From contig CAYJDA010000009.1 in NCBI GenBank assembly GCA_964368815.1, forward strand, positions 1 through 64,000: DNA of 64,000 bases, given 5' to 3'. This DNA comes from CAYJBH01 sp964368815. GTDB taxonomy: Bacteria; Bacillota; Clostridia; Oscillospirales; Ruminococcaceae. The notes under the pieces were generated by a model. That model made no database searches. It worked only from the letters and a program-made list of their open reading frames with translations, and was not told where the DNA came from. Within the stretch, counting starts at the first letter, position 1. Each line of letters starts with the position of its first letter. This document shows, piece by piece, positions 8,571-15,820 of the stretch. The position numbers were made by a program, and so were the translations under genes.

Positions 8571-9512
8571 TTAGGCAACAATATATGCATATAGCACAAG
8601 TAGCACAATTCCGACAACCGAACCCATCGCCAGCGTGTTGCTTATTACTTTTTCATCTTCCTCGCTCCCTCCAACGGTTCCTACCAGTAGCTGAAGCGAA
8701 AAAATAGGCGGAATAATCATTAATGAAATAAAGGATATTCTTACCATAGGATTATTTTCAAAGAAGGTGTTTACTACGAGAAGGATAAACGCAGTGCCAA
8801 CCACCGCCGCAACAATATAGCGAGACACCAGCAACTTTACACTTGGTGTTAAATACTTTTTTTCGATTGCAAGGCCATAGCCCAGCAGAATTAGCATAAG
8901 CGGAGTTGCCGTGCTTGCCACCATATCAACGGTACCAACAAAGCTCTGCCACATAAAGTATTCCGATAAAAAACTACCAATGCCGGATAAGTTTAATATA
9001 AGCCCTGCACCGATGGCAAGTAGCATGGGTGATGTAAAAATTTTAGCAAGAGATGAAGGAGAAAACTTCTCCCCTCCTATCTTTATACGAAGCACCATGT
9101 AGTAGATAACCCAAACAAACAGTTCGTGCGCAAGACCTATAACAAGAAATTCCTGCATCCGGTTTTCACCGAACAGTATTCCGAAAAGAGCGACTCCAAC
9201 CAGCGCAAATGCACATCCCGAGGTAACAAAAGGATTGTATTTGCTGTATAACGGCTTAACAAGGTTAAGAAGAAATCCTGAAAGCATCATAACTACAAGC
9301 AAAGCAAAGGTCAGCAAAAATATGTATAGATACTGGAGTTCGAATTCCATTTCTAAAAACAGCAAAAAGAGCATCGAAGAAAGGGAGATGTTAACCACCA
9401 AAAACCTTATACCGGCGATGCCCTGTTTTGAGATTATATTTTTTTGTCTTATTATATATCCAAGCGCCATTAAGAGTATTATCGGCAATATCTTGCCCAA
9501 CATTTCACCCAT
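8571..9512 (-). CDS. AEC (auxin efflux carrier) family transporter
   Basis: A 313-aa membrane carrier of the AEC family, whose bacterial members move small organic acids such as malate. About ten hydrophobic helices form two halves. PLMLILLGYGL, in the second half, resembles the conserved family block after the central loop. The ATG at 9512 is preferred over an upstream TTG at 9521 because the AAAGGG ribosome site abuts that TTG but sits nine bases from the ATG. It stands alone between two GGDEF genes on the same strand. Confidence 0.8.
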   Translation of the reverse strand: MGEMLGKILPIILLMALGYIIRQKNIISKQGIAGIRFLVVNISLSSMLFLLFLEMEFELQYLYIFLLTFALLVVMMLSGFLLNLVKPLYSKYNPFVTSGCAFALVGVALFGILFGENRMQEFLVIGLAHELFVWVIYYMVLRIKIGGEKFSPSSLAKIFTSPMLLAIGAGLILNLSGIGSFLSEYFMWQSFVGTVDMVASTATPLMLILLGYGLAIEKKYLTPSVKLLVSRYIVAAVVGTAFILLVVNTFFENNPMVRISFISLMIIPPIFSLQLLVGTVGGSEEDEKVISNTLAMGSVVGIVLLVLYAYIVA

Positions 9513-9539
9513 TGATACCAACCCTTTATTTTTTCACAC

Positions 9540-9574
9540 GGTATAATTATATACCGACAAGGTGCAATTGTCAA
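9540..9574 (-). promoter_or_regulatory. Promoter with overlapping dyad upstream of the AEC gene
   Basis: On the minus strand, TTGACA (9569-9574), 17 bases and TATAAT (9546-9551). An inverted repeat with arms CGGTAT and ATACCG spans about 9540-9557 and covers the -10 element, which is where a repressor could bind. No adjacent regulator gene was found. Confidence 0.65.
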
Positions 9575-9606
9575 TTTAACGGGGTTACTGCCGAGATAAT
9601 GGCAAT

Positions 9607-11355
9607 TTAATCAATAAGATATCTTCGTCTTCTATCTACGGTTTGCCTGTTTTTGTAATACTGTTTCTTTGCCTCATACATTTTATAATCAGCTTCCTGA
9701 GTTTTTTCCTCCATATCAGATGCCGATTTGCATATTGCATAGCCCATAGACGCCGACACGTCCTTCTCCTCTTCCAACAACAATCGCAGAGTTTCGGCGG
9801 CTTCAATAAATTTCGCCTCATTTTTATCGGTAGAAAGTATAACAAATTCATCGCCACCTACACGATAAACCTTTTTACCGAAAACCTTTTTCAGTATGCA
9901 GGAGCAGCTAATTATCATCTGATCGCCATAGCTGTGTCCCTTGGTGTCGTTAGCTTCTTTAAGTCCGTTAATGTCGATATAAATAATCCCAACAAAACCG
10001 GGATACGCTCGTTTAAGCTCTGCGTAATCCATATTATAACAATTTCTATTGTTAAGGCCGGTAAGCTCGTCATACTCACTTAATGTTTTAAATTTATTTA
10101 AAAGATAGAACCTGCAATTATTTTTATTATTATGACCTGCCGCAAGCTCGTGTGCAAAATCGTAACAATTGCCATATCCACAGCTAAAACAGTTAACAGT
10201 TCGATCAACCTCGTTAAACTTACCAAGCGAAACAAATGCGGCTTCAAGGTCGATATCATCACGATCTTTGTAATCACTGCTTCTATCGACATACTCTCTG
10301 TAATATTCAGGCAGCTTCAAATTTTCATCGAAAAAACGAAATAGCTTTTCACTATCATCCTTTTGCATTTTGCTTTTTGCTTCGTTAAATGTGTAGTCGA
10401 TATGGTTTAGTGATGCCTTTTTGTCTGTTCCTGTGCCGAGGTTACATCCTTCTTCGCAGTTTAACGCATCAACAATTGCCGGCATCGGCCGATTGTTATC
10501 GATATCTTCACACAGGTCATCTAAGTATTTCTTTATCTTGTCGATACCCTCAACTTCCTTTATCCAAATATCCTTTCCAAGGTGATATTTGATATTCTCA
10601 CTCAGTCCACCGGGGCGTGGAAATGTAAAACCTAATGAAGATTCGGTAATATCAAACTCAGTTTCCGGATAATCATTTAGATCGATATTATTATCTTTAA
10701 GATGTTGTAAAAACTTAACAAAGGTAGTATTGTAATCTAACACACCGAAGGTTTCGACTGCCGTACTCTCTCTTTTTTTGCCGATACAGGGGGATAGAAA
10801 CATAAGCTTTTCGTCTCTTTTAAGATGCTTTTTAAGATATATTCCAAGACATACAACAGGGCTTTGTATCGGCGACAATCTATCGGTAAGCCTTGGCAAA
10901 TATTTTTCTATGTAGCTAACCACCACAGGACATGGTTGCGCAATTATCCCGCTCAAGCCCTGCTCTTTAATAGCTTTTACATGCGCCCAGGTACAGATGT
11001 CTGCACCAAAGGAAACATCGTAAACATTTTTAACACCGATGGATTTTAGATATCCGGCAAGCTTTTTAACCGATGAAAAGTTAAAACGACTCGCCGGTGC
11101 AATAACCACCGAGATGTTTTCACCATTTTTTAAATCTTTAAAAAAACTTGTTGTGTCGTCTATGTAGTCCCTGGCTTCGTGATCACAGATATTAATGCAC
11201 TCACCGCAGGAAATGCAGTGCCCCGGTTTAATAAAAACCTTGTTGCTATCCGCTTCAAAAAAGGCTTCATTTGCTCTTGTAGGACATACAAAAATACATT
11301 TATTGCATCCAACACAGTTAGTATCCTTTGTAAAGACAAAGCTAATTTTTTTCAT
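9607..11355 (-). CDS. [FeFe]-hydrogenase-like sensor fused to a GGDEF domain
   Basis: A 582-aa cytosolic fusion. Two 4Fe-4S ferredoxin motifs come first (Cys14/17/20/24 and Cys47/50/53/57). Next is an Fe-hydrogenase large-subunit-like domain (about 75-330) with one Cys in motif L1 (PCP, Cys142), one in L2 (SPC, Cys190) and two in L3 (Cys300, Cys304). A CxxCxxxxC plus distal Cys cluster (Cys389/392/397/414) follows, then GGDEF (500-504). The usual L1 Cys-Cys pair is Pro-Cys, so the proton-relay cysteine is absent and sensing rather than H2 turnover is likely. No RxxD I-site precedes GGDEF. ATG follows GGTGGAG. Confidence 0.85.
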   Translation of the reverse strand: MKKISFVFTKDTNCVGCNKCIFVCPTRANEAFFEADSNKVFIKPGHCISCGECINICDHEARDYIDDTTSFFKDLKNGENISVVIAPASRFNFSSVKKLAGYLKSIGVKNVYDVSFGADICTWAHVKAIKEQGLSGIIAQPCPVVVSYIEKYLPRLTDRLSPIQSPVVCLGIYLKKHLKRDEKLMFLSPCIGKKRESTAVETFGVLDYNTTFVKFLQHLKDNNIDLNDYPETEFDITESSLGFTFPRPGGLSENIKYHLGKDIWIKEVEGIDKIKKYLDDLCEDIDNNRPMPAIVDALNCEEGCNLGTGTDKKASLNHIDYTFNEAKSKMQKDDSEKLFRFFDENLKLPEYYREYVDRSSDYKDRDDIDLEAAFVSLGKFNEVDRTVNCFSCGYGNCYDFAHELAAGHNNKNNCRFYLLNKFKTLSEYDELTGLNNRNCYNMDYAELKRAYPGFVGIIYIDINGLKEANDTKGHSYGDQMIISCSCILKKVFGKKVYRVGGDEFVILSTDKNEAKFIEAAETLRLLLEEEKDVSASMGYAICKSASDMEEKTQEADYKMYEAKKQYYKNRQTVDRRRRYLID

Positions 11356-11382
11356 GATGTCTCCACCTAACGTATATATTTA

Positions 11383-11411
11383 ATTATACAGCAATGTAAA
11401 TTAGCTGTCAA
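11383..11411 (-). promoter_or_regulatory. Consensus sigma-A promoter for the hydrogenase-like GGDEF gene
   Basis: On the minus strand, TTGACA (11406-11411), a 17-base spacer and TATAAT (11383-11388). Both hexamers match consensus, so strong basal expression is expected. The predicted start is near 11376, giving a leader of about 20 bases. Confidence 0.78.
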
Positions 11412-11460
11412 ATTTTTTCTATGTAAAATTTTAACTTTTTTTTGCTTATATTGTTAAAAT

Positions 11461-11496
11461 AACAATCGATATCGATTTTTTTCGACATCGATTGTT
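11461..11496. terminator. Inverted repeat, possible terminator
   Basis: An imperfect palindrome with outer arms AACAATCGAT and ATCGATTGTT around an A/T-rich loop, 18 bases past the stop of the 59-aa ORF. No clear T-run follows on either strand, so termination is possible but unproven. Confidence 0.4.
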
Positions 11497-11514
11497 ATTT
11501 GCGCTTTAAGAAAA

Positions 11515-11694
11515 TTACTGCTCATGTTCCTTGCGCAGCTTCATCTTTCTCAAAACCTCCTCCTCGCTTTCCTGGTAGCGTTCCTGCTCAATTAAATCAT
11601 CATCTTTTGGCAGAAAATCAAGGCCGGAGTTTAAAAATGCCAAGGAGCGAAGAAGATCATTATCCTCGTATCCCGGAGTATTATCTATTTCCAT
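11515..11694 (-). CDS. Small acidic hypothetical protein, 59 aa
   Basis: An open frame of 59 codons plus stop, on the minus strand. It begins at ATG 11694 with a good AAAGGAG site six bases upstream. The product is highly charged, with an acidic first half containing DNDLLRSLAFLNSGLDFLPKD and a Glu/Lys-rich helical end. I do not recognise the family. It follows the terminator of the efp operon, so it would need read-through or its own promoter, for which nothing convincing is visible. The ribosome site and codon pattern support a real gene. Confidence 0.6.
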   Translation of the reverse strand: MEIDNTPGYEDNDLLRSLAFLNSGLDFLPKDDDLIEQERYQESEEEVLRKMKLRKEHEQ

Positions 11695-11723
11695 AATTAT
11701 CTCCTTTCATTTATATTGGGAAG

Positions 11724-11758
11724 AAAAAACCTCCCTGTTGATAGTATCAACAGAAAGG
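11724..11758 (-). terminator. Rho-independent terminator of the efp operon
   Basis: On the minus strand, a hairpin of about 14 bp (core arms CTGTTGATA and TATCAACAG, extended by CCTTT and GGAGG pairs) lies at 11730-11758. It is followed directly by six T at 11724-11729. Confidence 0.85.
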
Positions 11759-11814
11759 CTATTAATATACTCAATTTTTTGAAGATAATCTGATTATTGG
11801 TTCCTTGTAGATTT

Positions 11815-12213
11815 TTAGTCCTGATCTTCCTCGGTAAAATCTATTTCAAATTTTGTTCCGCAGTTTGGACAACACAGATCCTCGCTTGCAAGCATGTCCT
11901 CGTCCATACATACAACATCCTTACACTCAGGACAGGTTATTTCATAAATGCCGCTGTCCTCAATTTCCTCATCGCCACAGCCACAACCACACTCCTCGCT
12001 CAGCTCTTCTTCAATATCTGTAAGATCCTGATCGATGGCATCAATTTCTTCGTAAATCTGGTCGATATCGTCGTTTATGTCAACAACTGAATCACAGATA
12101 TCGCCAACGAGTGCTAATAATTCCTTTAATATTCTCCCCTCCTTGGTGGTAAAATCGGGATCTAATCCGTCTACCAAGCCCTTAACGTAGGAGGCTCTTT
12201 CTTTTAAGTCCAT
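11815..12213 (-). CDS. CD1247 N-terminal-domain protein with zinc-ribbon-like end
   Basis: A 132-aa acidic protein. The N-terminal part (MDLKERASYVKGLVDGL) matches the CD1247-type domain common in Clostridia. The middle is an acidic predicted coiled coil (about 45-85). The C-terminus has two CxxC pairs (CPEC and CPNC) that look like a zinc ribbon, plus a CGCGC run between the parts. Function is unknown in the family. It starts 27 bases after the efp stop and shares its operon, ending at the terminator at 11724-11758. Confidence 0.75.
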   Translation of the reverse strand: MDLKERASYVKGLVDGLDPDFTTKEGRILKELLALVGDICDSVVDINDDIDQIYEEIDAIDQDLTDIEEELSEECGCGCGDEEIEDSGIYEITCPECKDVVCMDEDMLASEDLCCPNCGTKFEIDFTEEDQD

Positions 12214-12240
12214 TTTCTTTTCCCTTCCTGTTTTTTGTTA

Positions 12241-12798
12241 TTATGCTCTACCCATATAATCGCCGGTGCGGGTATCTATCTGAACCTTTTCGCCTTCTTC
12301 TAAGAAAAGCGGAACCCTAATTTCTGCGCCGGTTTCTACTATTGCCGGTTTTAGAGTGTTTGTTGCTGTGTTACCTTTAAACCCGGGGTCTGTTTGGGTT
12401 ATAACAAGTTCAACAAAGTTTGGAGGCTCTACGCCAAAAACGCTTCCCTTATAGGATAGAATTTTAACAACCTCGTTTTCCTTAACAAAGCGAAAACTGT
12501 CCGGCAGGCTGGATTCATTAATTGGCGATTGCTCGTATGTTTCTACGTCCATAAAATGATACAGCTCGCCATCGCTATATAAATATTGCATATCGCGACG
12601 CTCGATATATGCCGGCGGAAACTTATCAGATGGATTGTAGGTTGTTTCGGTAACCGAACCGGTTATCACGTTACGGGTTTTCGCACGAACAAAGGCAGCG
12701 CCTTTTCCCGGCTTAACATGCTGAAAATCGATAACCTGATAAACATTGCCGTCCATCTCAAATGTTACACCGTTTCTAAAATCTCCGGCTGAAATCAT
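12241..12798 (-). CDS. efp: Elongation factor P
   Basis: Relieves ribosome stalling at polyproline stretches. The product is 185 aa, the standard length, with the KOW-like domain first and two OB domains after it. The tip loop KPGKGAAF places Lys32 where Firmicute EF-P is modified or active. I set the start at ATG 12798, with AGGAG upstream. A longer frame to 12888 is excluded because the promoter's -10 box lies at 12868-12873, inside that extension. Confidence 0.95.
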   Translation of the reverse strand: MISAGDFRNGVTFEMDGNVYQVIDFQHVKPGKGAAFVRAKTRNVITGSVTETTYNPSDKFPPAYIERRDMQYLYSDGELYHFMDVETYEQSPINESSLPDSFRFVKENEVVKILSYKGSVFGVEPPNFVELVITQTDPGFKGNTATNTLKPAIVETGAEIRVPLFLEEGEKVQIDTRTGDYMGRA

Positions 12799-12867
12799 AA
12801 ATAATTCTCCTGTAGTGTTGTGTCGTCCTCTATAGTTTAAGCTATAATTTAATTGCTTCCTTGTATA

Positions 12868-12896
12868 ATTATATGAAATTGTGGGCAAATAGTCAA
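12868..12896 (-). promoter_or_regulatory. Sigma-A promoter of the efp operon
   Basis: On the minus strand, TTGACT (12891-12896), 17 bases and TATAAT (12868-12873). Transcription from about 12861 gives a leader of about 63 bases before efp. Confidence 0.75.
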
Positions 12897-12902
12897 CAGT
12901 GC

Positions 12903-12931
12903 TTGAAAAAATATTTTTACTGTGTTAAAAT
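12903..12931 (+). promoter_or_regulatory. Candidate promoter for rubredoxin and flavodiiron genes
   Basis: TTGAAA (12903-12908), a 17-base spacer and TAAAAT (12926-12931), placed back to back with the efp promoter. A second weaker candidate is TTGGCG (12976-12981) with TATAAT (12997-13002) at 15 bases, closer to the gene. Confidence 0.5.
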
Positions 12932-13022
12932 AAATACAATCTGCAAATAGTGTGGAGTCTGTACACAGTACAGAGTTGGCGCATAAGTTATGTGTATATA
13001 ATTAATATAAAAGGAGAACGTT

Positions 13023-13148
13023 ATGGAAAAATATATTTGTGATGTCTGTGGCTGGGAGTACGATGGCGATATCCCTTTCAACGAACTGCCTGACGATTTT
13101 GAATGCCCACTCTGCGGAGTAGGAAAGGATCAGTTTACAGCACAGTAA
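13023..13148 (+). CDS. Rubredoxin, short form (41 aa)
   Basis: A one-iron electron carrier. The two iron-binding pairs are CDVCG (Cys6, Cys9) and CPLCG near the end, with the conserved aromatic Tyr/Trp around the first pair and an LPDDFECPLCG block. At 41 aa it is about ten residues shorter than classical rubredoxins (52-54 aa), missing part of the loop between the two pairs. AAGGAG precedes ATG 13023. The flavodiiron gene starts 13 bases after the stop, so this is its likely electron donor. Confidence 0.88.
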   Translation: MEKYICDVCGWEYDGDIPFNELPDDFECPLCGVGKDQFTAQ

Positions 13149-13161
13149 AGGAAACAAATAA

Positions 13162-14271
13162 ATGGAATTAGCAAAAAATATTTATTCTGTAGGCGTGGTT
13201 GATTCTGATGTTCGTGTTTTTCACGGATATCAAACCCTCTATGGAACTACCTACAATGCCTACCTTGTTATTGATGAGCAGGTAACTCTTATCGATTTTG
13301 TTAAGGCGTCTTTTGCCGAGGAGTTTCTTGCAAACATCAAGGCGGTTCTGGGCGAGCGAGAGATAGACAACATAATCTGCAACCATGTTGAACCGGACCA
13401 CAGTGGCGCACTTCCGCTTATTAACGAGCAGTATCCAAAGGCGAAGATATACGGCACCGCCGCCTGTGAAAAGGGGCTTAAGGCATACTACAAGGGCATT
13501 GATTATGAATTTTGCACCGTAAAAAAAGGCGACACCCTTAACACCGGCGAAAAAACCTTTAGTTTTTTGCCTATGCCGATGGTGCACTGGCCTGATAGCA
13601 TGGCAAGCTACCTTATAGAGGATAAAATTTTATTCTCAAACGATGCTTTCGGGCAACATCTTGGAACCGGCGCAGTTCTGGACGAAGATATTACCATAGA
13701 GGAGTTACTGGAGCGCTGTGGCAACTATTATGCGAATATAGTTCTTCCGTTTGGAATTCAGGTTCAAAAATTAGTTGAAGCTCTCGGTGATTTTGAGATA
13801 GAGATGATCTGCCCATCGCACGGCGTAATATTAAAAAAGACGATACCGCTTATTGCGGATAAATATGTTGCTTGGTCGATGGGACGTGTTCAGGAAAAAA
13901 CCCTAACTATTATCTACGACAGTATGTGGGGAACTACTACTAAAATGGCAAGAAATCTTGCCAGAGAGTACAGCGAAATGGGGTTTGAGGTTGAGGCTAT
14001 CGATTTATCCAAAACCCACTATTCCGAAGCTATTTCTCGCATGCTTGAGTCCTCCCATGTGTTTGTTGGGAGCTCGACTTTGAACAATAATATGCTGCCC
14101 ACCGTTTCGGCATTTTTATGCTACATGAAAGGATTAAAGCCTAAAAACAGGGTTGGCATGGCATTTGGCTCTTACGGTTGGAGCGGCGAATCGATAAAAC
14201 ATGTGGAAGATATTTTAATTGCCTGCGATTTTGAAATTTTACCACAGCGAAAGGTTCAATGGAACATTTAA
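13162..14271 (+). CDS. Flavodiiron protein (A-type flavoprotein)
   Basis: Reduces O2 or NO to protect anaerobes, taking electrons from rubredoxin. The N-terminal metallo-beta-lactamase domain has the di-iron ligands H75, E77, D79 and H80 (HVEPDH), H142 (VHWPDS), the Asp in FSNDAFG and the His in CPSHG. The C-terminal flavodoxin domain has an FMN loop (YDSMWGTTTK). The protein is 369 aa, about 25-30 residues shorter than usual, because the frame stops right after RKVQWNI, where the family normally continues into a final helix. It overlaps the next gene by 13 bases. Confidence 0.9.
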   Translation: MELAKNIYSVGVVDSDVRVFHGYQTLYGTTYNAYLVIDEQVTLIDFVKASFAEEFLANIKAVLGEREIDNIICNHVEPDHSGALPLINEQYPKAKIYGTAACEKGLKAYYKGIDYEFCTVKKGDTLNTGEKTFSFLPMPMVHWPDSMASYLIEDKILFSNDAFGQHLGTGAVLDEDITIEELLERCGNYYANIVLPFGIQVQKLVEALGDFEIEMICPSHGVILKKTIPLIADKYVAWSMGRVQEKTLTIIYDSMWGTTTKMARNLAREYSEMGFEVEAIDLSKTHYSEAISRMLESSHVFVGSSTLNNNMLPTVSAFLCYMKGLKPKNRVGMAFGSYGWSGESIKHVEDILIACDFEILPQRKVQWNI

Positions 14272-15206
14272 AACAGATAGCAACTGTGCTAAAACACAGC
14301 TATGGATTAGATAACAGCAACATTACCGAAGTTCAGGGCGGCTTTTCGGCGAGAGCATTTATTGTTCTCTCGCCGAAAGGTCGGTTTTTTTTAAAGCTAT
14401 ATGAAAAAGCAAGGCCATACTCCATCATGGCTATTTCATGGATGTTGGGCTACACCCCCGTTATGCGACAGCTTTCTGAGGGTTGCCTAAAAGGTCACGT
14501 TCCATCCATCATAGATACGGTTTCGGGTGAGTATTATTATGAAGACAGCGACTATGTTTATCAGCTATACGATTATATCGACGGCGTAACCATCGGCCCT
14601 ACTCCGTTAACACGCACGCAGGTTCTCGAGCTTGCTCAAATATTAGGAAAATTGCATAGCTATACCCCTCAGGCCAGTACCGGAGATAACCTTATAAAGA
14701 AGCTTGATATATCATTTAACGATAAACTGCAAAAGTTTATTAATAATGATATCGCTCTTCTGCCTTTTATTAAAAAATATAGGGATAGAATCTATAGCCT
14801 TACCATACAAACAGCCGAGCTAAAAACGCTGTTTGAACAGCAAAGCTATGAAAACGTTCTATGCCATACCGACATACATGGTTGGAACCTTATGCAAACT
14901 GCCGACCGACTTGTGTTAATCGACTGGGAGGGGTTGAAGTACGCCCCGAGGGAAGCCGAGTTTTTTGCATTTGAGAGCCTTCCGTTTGCAGAGGATTTTT
15001 TTGCCGAATATAAAAAATACAACAAGGGCTATAGCGAAAACAAAATAATCCTCGACTTCTACAAAAAACGTAGACTAGCCGAGGATATTTGGGAATTTAT
15101 TGATGAGCTTCTTTTAGAAGATGCTGCCTTCTTAGCTTCTCGGGATTTATACAGCAACGATAATTATAAAGGGTTAATTGAGCAATGCGAATTAATACCC
15201 TTATAA
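14259..15206 (+). CDS. APH-fold kinase (aminoglycoside phosphotransferase / CotS-like)
   Basis: A 315-aa soluble kinase-fold protein. The catalytic loop is HTDIHGWN (about residue 204) and the metal-binding motif is LIDWEG. The N-terminal lobe contains FFLKLYE with the expected ATP-site lysine. Such proteins include spore-coat-associated CotS, choline or homoserine kinases and aminoglycoside kinases, and nothing here decides the substrate. The ATG lies inside the end of the flavodiiron gene, indicating translational coupling. It converges on the nitroreductase gene with a six-base overlap. Confidence 0.75.
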   Translation: MEHLKQIATVLKHSYGLDNSNITEVQGGFSARAFIVLSPKGRFFLKLYEKARPYSIMAISWMLGYTPVMRQLSEGCLKGHVPSIIDTVSGEYYYEDSDYVYQLYDYIDGVTIGPTPLTRTQVLELAQILGKLHSYTPQASTGDNLIKKLDISFNDKLQKFINNDIALLPFIKKYRDRIYSLTIQTAELKTLFEQQSYENVLCHTDIHGWNLMQTADRLVLIDWEGLKYAPREAEFFAFESLPFAEDFFAEYKKYNKGYSENKIILDFYKKRRLAEDIWEFIDELLLEDAAFLASRDLYSNDNYKGLIEQCELIPL

Positions 15207-15755
15207 CCAATTCACACGTCCCTCATTAATGGGGGGCGTTGCCATTTCTATGTTTCCTTTTCCGAGCGCTACGGCAATAACCGGTTTTTGATCCTTTGGC
15301 AGATTTAACTTTGCTACGAACTCTGCGCTTTCGGGGGTGGCCATAAACATTGTAATCATTCCTATAATACAGCTGTTTAGCCCCATCGATTCTGCTGTAA
15401 GGCAGATGTTTTCTACACAAAGTCCAACGTCAATCTTGCTGTAGTATTCGTGCTGATAATTCGAGCTTATCAGCATGACACATGGTGCTCCGTAAAAAAC
15501 CGTTATTTCATCGCCGCAACGTTCCTTCATCCTTGTTTTTGCGGCATCGTCCATTTTACCTACGACTCCGGCATTTAGCTCGTTTATCAAAGCACTGTCG
15601 GTTATAACTGTTATGTGATTAGACTGGCTGTTAAGAGCGCTGGGTGCACGCAGACCGGAATTTACAAGGGCCGTTAGTTGTTCCTTTGTTGGCATTTCTG
15701 CACTAAATCCGCGCATACTGCGACGTTCCATAATGTGCTTAATTGTTTCGTTCAT
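15201..15755 (-). CDS. Nitroreductase family FMN protein
   Basis: A 184-aa flavoenzyme of the NADH-dependent nitroreductase fold. The opening ERRSMRGFS supplies the FMN-phosphate arginines, and a GLRAPSALNSQ block follows. The middle has the NICLTAESMGLNSCIIG helix-strand segment, and ALGKG near the end is another family mark. The strong GGAGG site sits five bases before ATG 15755. It appears as a single-gene unit between convergent neighbours. The physiological substrate is unknown. Confidence 0.85.
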   Translation of the reverse strand: MNETIKHIMERRSMRGFSAEMPTKEQLTALVNSGLRAPSALNSQSNHITVITDSALINELNAGVVGKMDDAAKTRMKERCGDEITVFYGAPCVMLISSNYQHEYYSKIDVGLCVENICLTAESMGLNSCIIGMITMFMATPESAEFVAKLNLPKDQKPVIAVALGKGNIEMATPPINEGRVNWL

Positions 15756-15820
15756 ACTTTCCTCCTAATTTTTATCGTTGTTTTTTCTATAGTAGTTCAA
15801 CTATTGGCGCATACTGCCAT

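Noticed and set aside
6597..11355. Mobile island around the two GGDEF genes
   Set aside because: No integrase, transposase, direct repeats or tRNA end is visible, and base use resembles the neighbours.
12799..12888. N-terminal extension of efp to an upstream start
   Set aside because: The efp promoter -10 box lies within this stretch and the family begins at the ATG at 12798, which has a good ribosome site.
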